Source of the DNA: Chloroflexia bacterium
GTDB lineage: Bacteria > Chloroflexota > Chloroflexia > Thermomicrobiales > UBA6265
Direction: 5' to 3'
Assembly (NCBI GenBank): GCA_013698305.1
Contig: JACCVC010000308.1
Location: forward strand, 1-36,894
Length of the DNA stretch: 36,894 nt
Both the position numbers and the translations under genes were made by a program. The notes beneath the pieces are model-generated. The model searched no databases. It saw only the letters and a program-made list of their open reading frames with translations, and was not told the origin of the DNA. Below, piece by piece: positions 23,826 through 32,286 of this stretch. Position 1 is the first letter of the stretch, and each line of letters begins with the position of its first letter.

Positions 23826-26057
23826 GTGTTTGAGTGGATTGCACGTTTTTCACTCGCGCATAGCAGGCTGATGATCGGTATCTGGCTCGTGCTGGCGCTG
23901 ATGTCGGTTCCGTTTGCGTTGAATGCTGACGATCCGCTCAAGGTCGGCGGGTTCACATCAGCGGACACCGAGTCGAGCATGGTGCGCGAGGTGATTGAGA
24001 ACGATCTCGACTACAGCCCGTCGTCGATGATCGTGGTGTATGAGAGCGACACGTTGGACGCTCGCGAACCCTTGTTCCAGGAGCAGGTCGACAGCTCATT
24101 GTCCCAGGTTGGCGAACTCGGCTTTGTCGAGGATGTCGTCACACCGTCGATCGATTCGTCCCTGATTTCGTCATCGGGTGAGATTGCCTACGCGATCATC
24201 GGGCTTGATCTTCCCCCCGAGGAGGCGCAGCGCGATGTGCCCGAGTTCGAGCGTAGCCTCGTCGATCAGCCTGACATATCGTTCCTCGTTGCGGGTGCCC
24301 CCGCCTTTTACGCCGATATAGAAACCGCGAGTCAGCGAGACCTTCAGCGAGCAGAGCTGATCGCCTTGCCGATCGCGTTGATCGCCCTTCTCGTTGTATT
24401 TGGCACGGTCGTGTCGGCGGCGATTCCGCTGATCACAGGAGGGGCGGGCGTCGTGGTGATCCTGGGGGCAGTGTATTGGCTGGCCAATGTCACCGATCTC
24501 AGCATCTTCGTGCTGAACCTCGCGACCATGCTTGGCCTCGGACTGGCGGTCGACTACGCCTTGTTCGTCACCAGCAGGTATCGAGAAGAGCTTCGACGCA
24601 ACGGCAACGATGTTGAAGCGGCGGTGATAACGTCGATCACCACGGCTGGGCGAGCGGTCTTCTTTTCCGGCATGACCGTGTTGATCGGCCTTTCAGGTCT
24701 CATCTTGTTCCCGCTGATGTTCCTGCAATCGGTTGGATTCGCCGGAGTGGTCGTCGTGGCGATCTCGACCCTGACCTCCCTGACGCTGCTTCCCGCGATT
24801 CTGGCGATCACCGGCACGCAGGTCGAGTCACTGTCGATCGGCCGTCTTGGCGGCCTCGCCGTGGGCTCGACCGGTGGCGATGGCAGCTGGTACCGGTTTG
24901 CCATAGGCGTGATGAAGCGGCCCGTGGTCGTCGCGCTTGTCACGGTTTCAGTCCTGGTGGCTCTTGGCCTTCCGTTTCGCGATGCCAACATTTCCTCACC
25001 GGACGCGACGATTCTCCCTCAGGATCTTCCGAGCAGGCAGGGATTTGATCTGCTCAGCGGCGAGTTCTCTGGCGGCGAAATTTCACCGTTCGTGATCGCT
25101 CTGCAATTCGGCGAGGATGCGTCGCGAGGGGAGCGCCTCGCGATCGCCAGCCACGTTGAATCGCTGGCTCGAACTGACCCAAGAATCGAACGGGTGCAGG
25201 GCCCGACCGCATTTGCTGACGGGCTGTCTGACGTGGCGCCAACGGTGAGGTTCCAAAGTCGCCTCCTGCTCGAACGGCTCGGTGTGAACACGCAGTTGGA
25301 TCGGCTTTGGACCGGGGACGAAGCGGTGATTTTGGCGTTCCCAGTTGCTCCCGCCAATCAACCCGAGAACAAGGAGCTGCTCGCCTCACTTCGCTCCATC
25401 CCGGACACCGATGAGGCGAGCGTGCTGGTGGGAGGTGGCACCGCCGAGATCGCCGATGTCGTGGACGTGATCTACGACCGCTTCCCGGTCGCGGCAGGCA
25501 TGGTGGTCGTAACGACCTACCTGATTCTCCTGGTCCTGTTTCGATCCGTGCTGCTGCCTTTGAAGGCAATCGTCCTCAACGTGATGTCGATCCTGGCATC
25601 GTATGGGGCGCTGGTATGGATCTTCCAGGAAGGAAACCTCTCGAAGTTTCTGGGATTCACGCCGCAGGGATTCGTCGAGGCGTCGTTGCCGGTGATCATG
25701 TTCTGTGTGTTGTTCGGACTGTCGATGGACTATGAAGTGTTCCTGCTGTCGCGAATCCGGGAAGAGTGGGAGCGAACCGAAGACAACCGCGAGAGCGTCG
25801 CCCACGGGCTTGAGCGGAGTGGGCGGATCATCACCAGCGCCGCGCTGATCGTGATCGTCGTCACGGGCTCGTTCGTCACCGCGGATGTGGTACTCGTGAA
25901 GGCGCTTGGCCTGGGGATTGCGATAGCGGTGTTTGTGGATGCCACGATCGTTCGAGGACTGCTGGTGCCGGCGAGCATGGAACTCTTGGGCGCCAGGAAC
26001 TGGTGGCTACCGACGTGGCTGGGGCGTATGCTGCCGAGGGTATCGGTGAGGGAATAG
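23826..26057 (+). CDS. MMPL/RND-family membrane transporter
   Basis: The 743-aa polytopic protein of the RND superfamily, MMPL branch, has two repeats. Each has one N-terminal helix, an extracytoplasmic porter-type domain (about 40-170 and 400-540) and a block of five to six helices. The conserved GxxxDY proton-relay motifs are present in both halves: GLGLAVDYALFVTSRYREE and FGLSMDYEVFLLSRIREEW. Such proteins export lipids, siderophores or drugs by proton motive force; the substrate here is unknown. Start is GTG 23826 (FEWIARFSLAHSRLMIG) with a weak ribosome site. There is no adjacent lipid-synthesis gene to hint at cargo, although the upstream DUF952 gene is close enough for cotranscription. 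Confidence 0.9.
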   Translation: MFEWIARFSLAHSRLMIGIWLVLALMSVPFALNADDPLKVGGFTSADTESSMVREVIENDLDYSPSSMIVVYESDTLDAREPLFQEQVDSSLSQVGELGFVEDVVTPSIDSSLISSSGEIAYAIIGLDLPPEEAQRDVPEFERSLVDQPDISFLVAGAPAFYADIETASQRDLQRAELIALPIALIALLVVFGTVVSAAIPLITGGAGVVVILGAVYWLANVTDLSIFVLNLATMLGLGLAVDYALFVTSRYREELRRNGNDVEAAVITSITTAGRAVFFSGMTVLIGLSGLILFPLMFLQSVGFAGVVVVAISTLTSLTLLPAILAITGTQVESLSIGRLGGLAVGSTGGDGSWYRFAIGVMKRPVVVALVTVSVLVALGLPFRDANISSPDATILPQDLPSRQGFDLLSGEFSGGEISPFVIALQFGEDASRGERLAIASHVESLARTDPRIERVQGPTAFADGLSDVAPTVRFQSRLLLERLGVNTQLDRLWTGDEAVILAFPVAPANQPENKELLASLRSIPDTDEASVLVGGGTAEIADVVDVIYDRFPVAAGMVVVTTYLILLVLFRSVLLPLKAIVLNVMSILASYGALVWIFQEGNLSKFLGFTPQGFVEASLPVIMFCVLFGLSMDYEVFLLSRIREEWERTEDNRESVAHGLERSGRIITSAALIVIVVTGSFVTADVVLVKALGLGIAIAVFVDATIVRGLLVPASMELLGARNWWLPTWLGRMLPRVSVRE

Positions 26058-26076
26058 CAAGCCGGGAACCGCTGGT

Positions 26077-26096
26077 GAATCGAGTACACTGGATTC
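26077..26096. repeat. Near-perfect 20-bp palindrome after the MMPL gene
   Basis: GAATCGAGT and ACTGGATTC pair at 8 of 9 positions around a 2-bp centre, 19 bp past the MMPL stop. There is no U-tract on either strand. It could be an operator or a small RNA structure. The rest of the gap to 26226 shows nothing clear. Confidence 0.25.
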
Positions 26097-26226
26097 GGTG
26101 CGAGGGGACGGCGGGTCTGCTGTGCTTACTGCGACTGCATGACCATCTCTCATATTTGTCGACTCACCTGGTCCTGTGCCCCTGCCCATTCAAACGTTGA
26201 CATCACATGACATTCAGGAGAACACA

Positions 26227-26304
26227 ATGCGTCCTGGCCACCCGACTATCGCGCCTTTGGGCGACTGGACCATGGCAGGCGGAGGTCACGCGTGGCAACG
26301 CTAA
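26227..26304 (+). CDS. Possible 25-aa leader peptide ORF
   Basis: ATG 26227 has an excellent ribosome site (AGGAGA six bases upstream) and encodes a 25-residue peptide (MRPGHPTIAPLGDWTMAGGG, then HAWQR) that stops at 26304. Its end overlaps the GTG start of the next gene (26292) by 13 bp in a different frame, so translation could be coupled. It has no recognisable family and is too short for coding statistics. Confidence 0.35.
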   Translation: MRPGHPTIAPLGDWTMAGGGHAWQR

Positions 26305-26654
26305 ACCACCTGAACGCTCGGTCCTTGACGCAGCATCGGAAATCGACATGGTGGAGTGCGCTGCGGGGTTGGTTCATGGCAGAGTATACGAACGTTGAAG
26401 GGGACGCGTTCATCTGGCGGCGTGGCCGAGATTCGGTGATCTTGCGTCAGCAGAGCGAAGGTTGGCACGTATGCTACCGGACCACAGGTCGTCTGCTGGG
26501 ACCACCGAGATGCGTATATGAAGCGCACCACCGCATCGCGAAGCACGCCGCGTGGGACATGATGGCGCGTGTCATCAACGTTTCTCGCGACGAGCACGAA
26601 GGTGTGGAAGCAGCGAGGATGGCTGCAAGATGGATGCGCCAGATGTCCGGGTAG
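26292..26654 (+). CDS. Small hypothetical protein (120 aa) upstream of mutM
   Basis: The 120-aa basic protein is rich in Trp, Arg and His (for example TWWSALRGWFMAEYTNVEGDAFIWRRGRDS, of which the core GWHVCYRTTGRLLGPPRC is central). The central part looks like a short beta sheet and the C-terminus a helix (HEGVEAARMAARWMRQM). No family is recognised. Start: GTG 26292 with GGAGG seven bases upstream. ATG 26376 (MAEYTNVEG) is an internal alternative. It ends 12 bp before mutM in the same direction, so the two are probably cotranscribed. Whether it has any DNA-repair role is unknown. Confidence 0.5.
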   Translation: MATLNHLNARSLTQHRKSTWWSALRGWFMAEYTNVEGDAFIWRRGRDSVILRQQSEGWHVCYRTTGRLLGPPRCVYEAHHRIAKHAAWDMMARVINVSRDEHEGVEAARMAARWMRQMSG

Positions 26655-26666
26655 CGAGCGTGCGAC

Positions 26667-27521
26667 ATGCCTGAGCTCCCGGAGGTCGAGACAATTCGGC
26701 GGCTATGCGAAACGCATCTCGTTGGTCACAAGGTGCGGGACGTTGCCGTCACCTTGCCAAAGCTTCTCAGGCAATCGATGTTGCCTGAACCCCAATGTCT
26801 GTCAGGCGAGTCATTGATCGCCGCGACCAGGCGCGCCAAGGTACTCGATCTTGCGTTCACCGGCGACCTGCATCTGTTGATCCATTTCAAGCTTGCGGGA
26901 CAATGGGCCATTGTGCTGCCTGACGGTGAGCGACATGTCGCTGGGCATCCAGTTCCCAAACCCGATGGCGACCTTCCCCACATGTCGACCCATGCTTCCA
27001 TCCTGTTCGATGACGGTCGAATCGCCTGGTACAGCGACATCAGGCAATTCGGCTGGTTCAATCTATTGCCTTCCGACGACGTACATGGCGTCATGGACGG
27101 GCTGATGCTCGGACCAGAGGCGACGGACCCGATCGATGTCGCACGCCTCGAGTCCCTGTTTTCCAGACGGTCGGTCCCGGTCAAGGCAGTTCTGCTGGAT
27201 CAGAAGGTTCTGGCTGGGCTCGGAAATATCTACGTCGACGAGGCATTGTTCAGCGCTGGGATTCATCCAACGAGACCCGCAAAGTCGTTGATCAGCGATG
27301 AAACGGCGCGCCTGGCAGCAGCGATCGCACCGGTCCTTGCCGAAGGTATCCGGCAGGGAGGAGCAACCATCGTTAACAGCAAGGCGATTCCTGACAACGG
27401 CTTTCCCGCAGTGCATGGTCGTGAAGGCGAGCCGTGCTTCACTTGCGGATCGAGTATCGTGAAGGTTCGAGTTGCCGGCAGGGGCACCTACTTTTGTCCC
27501 AGTTGTCAGACGATTTCGTGA
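26667..27521 (+). CDS. mutM: Formamidopyrimidine-DNA glycosylase MutM/Fpg
   Basis: This 284-aa bifunctional DNA glycosylase/AP lyase removes 8-oxoguanine and formamidopyrimidines. The protein begins MPELPEVETIRR with the catalytic P2 (Schiff base) and E3. K58 in RRAKVLDL is the conserved lysine that contacts the lesion. The helix-two-turn-helix is present at LLDQKVLAGLGNIYVDEALF. A C-terminal zinc finger (CFTCG ... FCPSC) and the Fpg-type arginine in AGRGTYFC complete the fold. All catalytic parts are intact and the length is normal. The ribosome site is weak, consistent with coupling to the small gene 12 bp upstream. It converges on the M42 peptidase gene with a 9-bp gap. Confidence 0.96.
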   Translation: MPELPEVETIRRLCETHLVGHKVRDVAVTLPKLLRQSMLPEPQCLSGESLIAATRRAKVLDLAFTGDLHLLIHFKLAGQWAIVLPDGERHVAGHPVPKPDGDLPHMSTHASILFDDGRIAWYSDIRQFGWFNLLPSDDVHGVMDGLMLGPEATDPIDVARLESLFSRRSVPVKAVLLDQKVLAGLGNIYVDEALFSAGIHPTRPAKSLISDETARLAAAIAPVLAEGIRQGGATIVNSKAIPDNGFPAVHGREGEPCFTCGSSIVKVRVAGRGTYFCPSCQTIS

Positions 27522-27530
27522 CATCGAAGG

Positions 27531-28595
27531 CTAGTCTCGAAAATCGACAGCATCCGAAAGATTGGCGACACACGTCGAGATCAACGCAATAGCGCCTGCG
27601 ACATCGGTCAGGCTGATCATCTCATTCGGACTGTGCATGTACCGATTGGGGATAGAAACCAGCCCGATTGCTGAAGCGATTCCCGAGCGACGGAAGCCAT
27701 CTGCGTCGGTTCCGGTGCTTCGGCCCGCCGCCTGCACCACGAAGGGGACAGCTGCGTCCTTCGCCGCATCGCGCAGCGCCTCAAAGACGCGTTGATTCAC
27801 TGCCGAGCCCCGGGTGAGCACGGGGCCACCACCGAGGGACACCTTGTTATCCACCTGCGGTTCGGCGCCAGGATAGTCAGTGGCATGCGTGACATCGAGC
27901 GCGATGACGACATCCGGCTTGAGATTGTGGGCTGCGTTGATCGCTCCTGCCATGGTGATCTCTTCCTGGCTGGCGGCGAGCGCGGTGACACGGTGAGGTG
28001 TGTCGCGTTTGATCACGGAGCGCAGGACTTCAAGCGCGATAAACGACCCGATCCGATTGTCGATGCTGCGGGACACGAGAAGGTCGTTGGGGAGATCCAG
28101 CGGCGTCACGTCGACCACGGCTGGATCGCCGACCTCGACCACTGCCTGCGCGGCGCTTCGGTCCTTTGCGCCGATGTCGATCCACACGTCGGAGAGGGTG
28201 GTGACCTTCTCGCGGTCGGCAGGCTTCAGGAGATGGGCGGCCTTCTTTCCGATCACGCCAGTGACCGGCCCGTTGCGACCGTCGATCATGATCCGCTGGC
28301 CGACGACCACCTGATCGTCCCATCCTCCTATGCGGTCGATCCAGAGAAACCCGTTGTCATCAATCGACGTGATGATCAAGCCGATCTCGTCGATGTGGCC
28401 CTCGATCACGATGTGAAGCCCATCGCCGTCGCGATTGCTCGCCCATGAGTTGCCTGCGATGTCGTGGTCAACGAGCGGCGCGAGGTTCGTTGCTTCTTCG
28501 CGCCAGTGGCGGGCGGCATGGCGCTCGAAGCCTGACGGCGACGGTGTTGTGAGCAGGTCGAGCAGGTAGGCTCGCTGATTCTGAGTGAGTGACAT
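27531..28595 (-). CDS. M42 family metallopeptidase (glutamyl/leucyl aminopeptidase or endoglucanase-annotated type)
   Basis: The 354-aa cytosolic di-metal aminopeptidase is of the M42 family, which forms large tetrahedral assemblies that trim short peptides. The metal and catalytic residues are all seen: EGHIDEIG (His and Asp), DNRIG (bridging Asp), SQEE (catalytic Glu plus ligand Glu), ALDVTHATD (Asp) and MHSPNE (His). The N-terminal TTPSPSGFE is also typical. Start: ATG 28595 with GGGAG six bases upstream. In-frame codons up to 28682 are rejected because they run into the trp promoter region. Some members are annotated as cellulase M, but aminopeptidase is the family activity. The precise specificity is unknown. 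Confidence 0.93.
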   Translation of the reverse strand: MSLTQNQRAYLLDLLTTPSPSGFERHAARHWREEATNLAPLVDHDIAGNSWASNRDGDGLHIVIEGHIDEIGLIITSIDDNGFLWIDRIGGWDDQVVVGQRIMIDGRNGPVTGVIGKKAAHLLKPADREKVTTLSDVWIDIGAKDRSAAQAVVEVGDPAVVDVTPLDLPNDLLVSRSIDNRIGSFIALEVLRSVIKRDTPHRVTALAASQEEITMAGAINAAHNLKPDVVIALDVTHATDYPGAEPQVDNKVSLGGGPVLTRGSAVNQRVFEALRDAAKDAAVPFVVQAAGRSTGTDADGFRRSGIASAIGLVSIPNRYMHSPNEMISLTDVAGAIALISTCVANLSDAVDFRD

Positions 28596-28641
28596 AGTGG
28601 CTCCCGTTGGGTGAGGATCAGTCTGTCCGACAGGGTCTATC

Positions 28642-28671
28642 TTGACATCTTGCGCCTGACTCGGGTAGTTT
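28642..28671 (+). promoter_or_regulatory. Putative promoter of the trp operon leader
   Basis: A consensus TTGACA (28642-28647) is followed after 18 bp by TAGTTT (28666-28671), a weak -10. Transcription would start near 28678, about 20 nt before Stem I of the T-box, the distance expected for such a leader. Confidence 0.55.
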
Positions 28672-28694
28672 GATCCCAACAACCGAATGATTTG

Positions 28695-28969
28695 CGTCGA
28701 TCAGAACGAGTACGCACAGGTGTGGATCGTAGCGAGCCGGGTGTGGTGAGATGCCGGTGTGAAACATGTGCCGAATGGATCTGTGAGCAATGCCCCGAAC
28801 GCCGCGAATATCCGTGGCCTGTAGACGGCGTCGGAACTCCACCGTTAACGGGAGCGGCGTATCGGCGCGAGCGTGTTCGTGCCCGTACGATTGAGTGGAT
28901 GCCGTGACGGCATCAACGAGGGTGGCACCGCGGATCAGACTCCGTCCCTTTCCGGGATGGGGTCTTTTT
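28695..28969 (+). promoter_or_regulatory. Tryptophan T-box riboswitch (tRNA-Trp sensing leader) of trpEGDCF
   Basis: This fills most of the 404-bp gap before trpE. Stem I: CAGA (28702-28705) pairs with UCUG (28780-28783). Above it the specifier loop has AGUA (28709-28712) on one side and GAAUGGA (28773-28779) on the other, placing UGG (28776-28778) as the Trp specifier. GCACA (28714-28718) pairs with UGUGC (28767-28771). A distal AGCGAG-CCGG ... CCGG arm with a GUGUGGUGAG loop spans 28731-28757. Stem III is a perfect GATGCCG/CGGCATC hairpin (28898-28914). The T-box AGGGTGGCACCGCGG (28919-28933) can pair with CCGTCCCTT (28942-28950) as antiterminator, competing with the terminator. Uncharged tRNA-Trp would stabilise antitermination and switch on trp genes. 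Confidence 0.93.
28938..28969 (+). terminator. Intrinsic terminator of the T-box expression platform
   Basis: GACTCCGTCCC (28938-28948) pairs with GGGATGGGGTC (28954-28964) over 11 bp, with two G-U pairs and a TTTCC loop, followed by TTTTT (28965-28969). Its 5' arm overlaps the antiterminator sequence, giving mutually exclusive folds. Confidence 0.92.
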
Positions 28970-28999
28970 ATCGTGCAGAGCCATCAGGAGGGAGCGCGA

Positions 29000-30583
29000 A
29001 TGCAATCCACAAGCGAATTGATAGCACACCGAAGTAGCACGGTTCCTCCGATCGGTGAGGTTCGAGTGATTGCGGAGAGGGCGGATTCTCGCGTCCGCCG
29101 GGTAGCGGTGTATCAGGAGCATCCCGCCGATCTGGAAACCCCGGTGTCGGTCTATCTCAAGCTCACGCGCGGAGCGACCAGGGCAGGCTTTTTGCTTGAA
29201 TCGATCGAGGGCGGTACTCGAATCGCCCGATATTCGTTTATCGGCAGTAACCCGGTCCATTCTCTTACCATGCGCGACGGGAGGATCAGCGGCCTTCCGG
29301 AAGACGGAACTTTCCCGGAATCCTACGACGACCCCTTGACGGCTCTCGGCGAGATTCTTGACCAGTTCCACGTGGAGCATGCGAACGATCTCCCTCGATT
29401 CACCGGAGGCGCGGTGGGATATCTGGGTTATGAGGCGATTGCGCGATTTGAGCCTCGCGTTCCCAGGGCGGCGGGCAAGGGGCTTGAGGCGGCGGATGCC
29501 AGATACCACATCGCCGAAACGCTGGTGGTGTTCGATCATCTCGAACGAGTGATGAAGATCGTCAGCCACGTCAACATCAAGCATCCTGATGACGTCGATT
29601 CCGAGTACGAGGCGGCGGTCGATCGGATTGAGCGCGTCGTCGAAACCCTTCGCCGCACCGTCCCAATGCCTCCCGCGACCTCTATCCCCACCGAAACACG
29701 GCCCGTCAATGACCGGTTCCAGCTCAATACGAGTCCCGAGCGGTACCGGGAAATCGTTGAGCGCGGCAAGCAGTACATCCACGATGGCGATGTGATCCAG
29801 GTCGTGCTGTCTCAACGCGTAGATGTGCCGACCAGCGCTCATCCGTTCTCGCTGTATCGGGCGTTGCGGATGGTCAATCCGAGCCCGTACATGTTCTACC
29901 TTGACTTTGAGGATCATCAGGTCGTGGGAGCCTCCCCAGAATTGTTGGTGCGGCTGGAGGATGGAGTCGTGACCAACCATCCGATTGCTGGCACCCGACC
30001 ACGAGGCGAAACTCCCGAGCGAGACGCGGAGCTCGCGGCCGAGTTGAAAGAGGACCCCAAGGAGCGCGCCGAACACATCATGCTGGTGGATCTGGGGCGG
30101 AACGACGTCGGGCGGGTCAGCAAACCCGGCCAGGTTCGCGTGCCGAAGTTGTTGGACGTCGAGCGGTTTTCCCACGTCATGCATCTTGTGTCACACGTAG
30201 AAGGTGATCTCTGCGATGAACTTACCGGCCTGGATGCGCTTCGGGCCTGCTTCCCGGCGGGTACCGTGGCGGGAGCGCCCAAGATCCGGGCGATGGAGAT
30301 CATCGCCGAGCTCGAGACCGATGCCCGTGGCATTTACAGTGGCGCGATCGGCTACGTGGATTTTTCCGGCGGTATGGACACCTGCATCGCGCTTCGGACA
30401 CTCGTGTTCCACGACGGCATCGCGTCCCTACAGGCTGGTGGCGGCATCGTCGCAGACAGCACGCCCGAGGGAGAGTATGCCGAGAGTTTTCACAAGATGC
30501 GCGCCTTGATCAAGGCGATCGAACGGGCGGAGGAGCTGGAGTGCCAGGAAGTCTCAGGAACTCGGAAAGGAGCCACGACATGA
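29000..30583 (+). CDS. trpE: Anthranilate synthase component I TrpE
   Basis: The 527-aa chorismate-using subunit makes anthranilate from chorismate and ammonia supplied by TrpG. The N-terminal region has the tryptophan feedback motif LLES (FLLESIEGG), so the enzyme should be inhibited by Trp. The C-terminal chorismate-binding domain has PIAGTRPRGETPERD, the HIMLVDLGRNDVGRV block, VMHLVSHVEG, and PAGTVAGAPKIRAMEII. Start: ATG 29000 with AGGAGGG seven bases upstream. The frame is open back to 28895 but that part is riboswitch RNA. It is the first gene of trpEGDCF, overlapping trpG as ATGA. Expression is expected to rise when tRNA-Trp is uncharged. Confidence 0.97.
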   Translation: MQSTSELIAHRSSTVPPIGEVRVIAERADSRVRRVAVYQEHPADLETPVSVYLKLTRGATRAGFLLESIEGGTRIARYSFIGSNPVHSLTMRDGRISGLPEDGTFPESYDDPLTALGEILDQFHVEHANDLPRFTGGAVGYLGYEAIARFEPRVPRAAGKGLEAADARYHIAETLVVFDHLERVMKIVSHVNIKHPDDVDSEYEAAVDRIERVVETLRRTVPMPPATSIPTETRPVNDRFQLNTSPERYREIVERGKQYIHDGDVIQVVLSQRVDVPTSAHPFSLYRALRMVNPSPYMFYLDFEDHQVVGASPELLVRLEDGVVTNHPIAGTRPRGETPERDAELAAELKEDPKERAEHIMLVDLGRNDVGRVSKPGQVRVPKLLDVERFSHVMHLVSHVEGDLCDELTGLDALRACFPAGTVAGAPKIRAMEIIAELETDARGIYSGAIGYVDFSGGMDTCIALRTLVFHDGIASLQAGGGIVADSTPEGEYAESFHKMRALIKAIERAEELECQEVSGTRKGATT

Positions 30584-31200
30584 TCTTTCTGCTCGATAAC
30601 TACGACTCGTTCACCTACAACCTGTATCAGGCAATCACAAAGATCGGGGCAGAGGTCGAGGTTGTTCGAAATGACCAGATTACCGTTGACCAGGTGATGG
30701 ACCGCGTCGAAGAGATCGACGGACTGGTCGTCTCGCCAGGACCGTGCACACCGGATCAAGCTGGCATATCAGTCGAGCTGACACGGAGGATGGCAGGCGT
30801 TCGCCCGGTGCTTGGCGTGTGTCTGGGGCATCAGGCGATGGCTCAGGCGTTTGGCGCACGCATCGTCCACGCCCCGGCCCTGATGCACGGCAAGACATCG
30901 CCCATCCATCACGACGGAAATGGCGTGTTCATGGGTCTGCCGAATCCATTCCCCGCAACGCGCTACCACTCACTCACCATTGACCCTGATACGCTACCGG
31001 CCTCGTTCGACGTCACGGCGCGCTCCGACGATGGCGTTATTCAGGGTATTCGGCATCGGGAGCTCGACCTGGAGGGTGTGCAGTTCCACCCGGAGTCAAT
31101 CCTCACCATCGCTGGCCCCGACCTGCTGCGAAATTTTGTTGAGAAGGTCAGCGGGCCACAGCTGGCGACAACTATTTCACAGAGGTTGCTGGGCTATTGA
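30580..31200 (+). CDS. trpG: Anthranilate synthase component II TrpG (glutamine amidotransferase)
   Basis: The 206-aa class I glutamine amidotransferase feeds ammonia to TrpE. The catalytic triad is C81 (GVCLGHQ), H170 and E172 (VQFHPESIL). The start IFLLDNYDSFTYNLYQ and the VVSPGPCTP oxyanion block are standard. The conserved HGKTSPI block near residue 103 is also typical of TrpG/PabA. Start: ATG 30580 overlapping the trpE TGA, with AAGGAG eight bases upstream. The protein might also serve aminodeoxychorismate synthase as an amphibolic subunit, which cannot be judged here. No fusion to trpD is present. Confidence 0.96.
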   Translation: MIFLLDNYDSFTYNLYQAITKIGAEVEVVRNDQITVDQVMDRVEEIDGLVVSPGPCTPDQAGISVELTRRMAGVRPVLGVCLGHQAMAQAFGARIVHAPALMHGKTSPIHHDGNGVFMGLPNPFPATRYHSLTIDPDTLPASFDVTARSDDGVIQGIRHRELDLEGVQFHPESILTIAGPDLLRNFVEKVSGPQLATTISQRLLGY

Positions 31201-31230
31201 GCGCCATATTGACGTCAGGATGGACGAACA

Positions 31231-32286
31231 ATGATCGAGATCAAGTCAGTCATTCAGCAGGTTGTTGAAGGCGAAACGCTGTCGCAGGGTGTCGCCGCGC
31301 AGACTATGCACGCGATCATGTCCGGGGACATCACCCAGGCGCAAATCGGCGCGCTGGTGACCGCGTTGCGAATGCGAGGCGAAACCATCGAGGAGATCGG
31401 AGGTTTCGCCTCGGCCATGCGCGATCACGCCCTCAAGGTCGAGATTGCGTCGGATGGGCGCCCATTGCTTGATACCTGCGGCACAGGAGGGGATCACTCA
31501 AACTCGTTCAATATCTCGACGACTGCGACGTTCGTGATTGGCGCCGCTGGTGTCCGGATCGCGAAGCATGGCAACCGCGCCGCCAGCAGCCGGTGTGGGT
31601 CTGCCGACCTGCTCGAAGGGCTTGGTGTGCGAGTCGAGCTCACACCTGATCAAGTCTCGGAATGTGTTGAGCGGGTGGGGATTGGGTTCATGTACGCGCC
31701 AGCCTTTCACCCGGCCTTGCGATACGTCGGCCCAACCCGCCGGGAAATCGGCATTCGCACCGTGTTCAACGTACTTGGACCATTGACCAATCCGGCGGGA
31801 GCCAGTCACCAGCTCATAGGCGTCGGACATCCGGAAATCGCCGGCAAGCTGGCCCAGGTTCTGGCGCGGCTGGGCAGCAAACGGGCGGTACTGGTGCATG
31901 CCGAAGAAGGGCTGGACGAAGTCGGGATTGTCGGCGAGACGGCGATCACCGAGTGGCACGCAGCGCGTGGCACGGTCGAGAGCTCCATCGTCACGCCGAG
32001 CGACTTCGGCCTGGCGACAGGCGTCATGGACAACATCGTCGGGGGTGACGTCATGGAGAATGTCGCCATCACTCGCGCCATCCTCGCGGGGGAAGACGGG
32101 CCGCGCCGAACGATTACGCTACTCAACGCTGGAGCGGGTATTTATGCCGCCGAGGCCGCGCAGTCATTGGCCGAGGGCATTGAGATGGCTGCCAGCGCCA
32201 TTGATTCCGGCGCGGCGGCGGCCAAGCTCGACGAGTTGATTCACGTCAGCAACGACGTGGTGATTCCAAGCGAAAAGGTGTCCTGA
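31231..32286 (+). CDS. trpD: Anthranilate phosphoribosyltransferase TrpD
   Basis: This 351-aa enzyme joins anthranilate to PRPP, giving phosphoribosylanthranilate. The PRPP-binding glycine motif is DTCGTGGDHSNSFNIST. KHGNRAASSRCGSADLLEGLG and the metal/anthranilate block VFNVLGPLTNPAG are intact, and a C-terminal NAGAGIYAAEAA is characteristic. Start: ATG 31231 with AGGATGG seven bases upstream, 30 bp after trpG. Its TGA overlaps the trpC start by one base (TGATG). Length and domain order are those of the family. Confidence 0.97.
   Translation: MIEIKSVIQQVVEGETLSQGVAAQTMHAIMSGDITQAQIGALVTALRMRGETIEEIGGFASAMRDHALKVEIASDGRPLLDTCGTGGDHSNSFNISTTATFVIGAAGVRIAKHGNRAASSRCGSADLLEGLGVRVELTPDQVSECVERVGIGFMYAPAFHPALRYVGPTRREIGIRTVFNVLGPLTNPAGASHQLIGVGHPEIAGKLAQVLARLGSKRAVLVHAEEGLDEVGIVGETAITEWHAARGTVESSIVTPSDFGLATGVMDNIVGGDVMENVAITRAILAGEDGPRRTITLLNAGAGIYAAEAAQSLAEGIEMAASAIDSGAAAAKLDELIHVSNDVVIPSEKVS

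Noticed and set aside
26197..26202. Consensus TTGACA as a promoter -35 for the small ORF at 26227
   Set aside because: The -10 position would coincide with the ribosome site and no -10 box is present.
28692..28907. 71-codon plus-strand frame with a CRCETC...CEQC cysteine cluster
   Set aside because: It coincides with the T-box leader, has no ribosome site, and its bases are explained by Stem I to Stem III.
28895..28999. Longer N-terminus for trpE starting at 28895
   Set aside because: It would translate the T-box and terminator; ATG 29000 has an excellent ribosome site and fits TrpE length.
28913..30184. 423-codon antisense frame over trpE
   Set aside because: Shadow of trpE; no recognisable motif or ribosome site.
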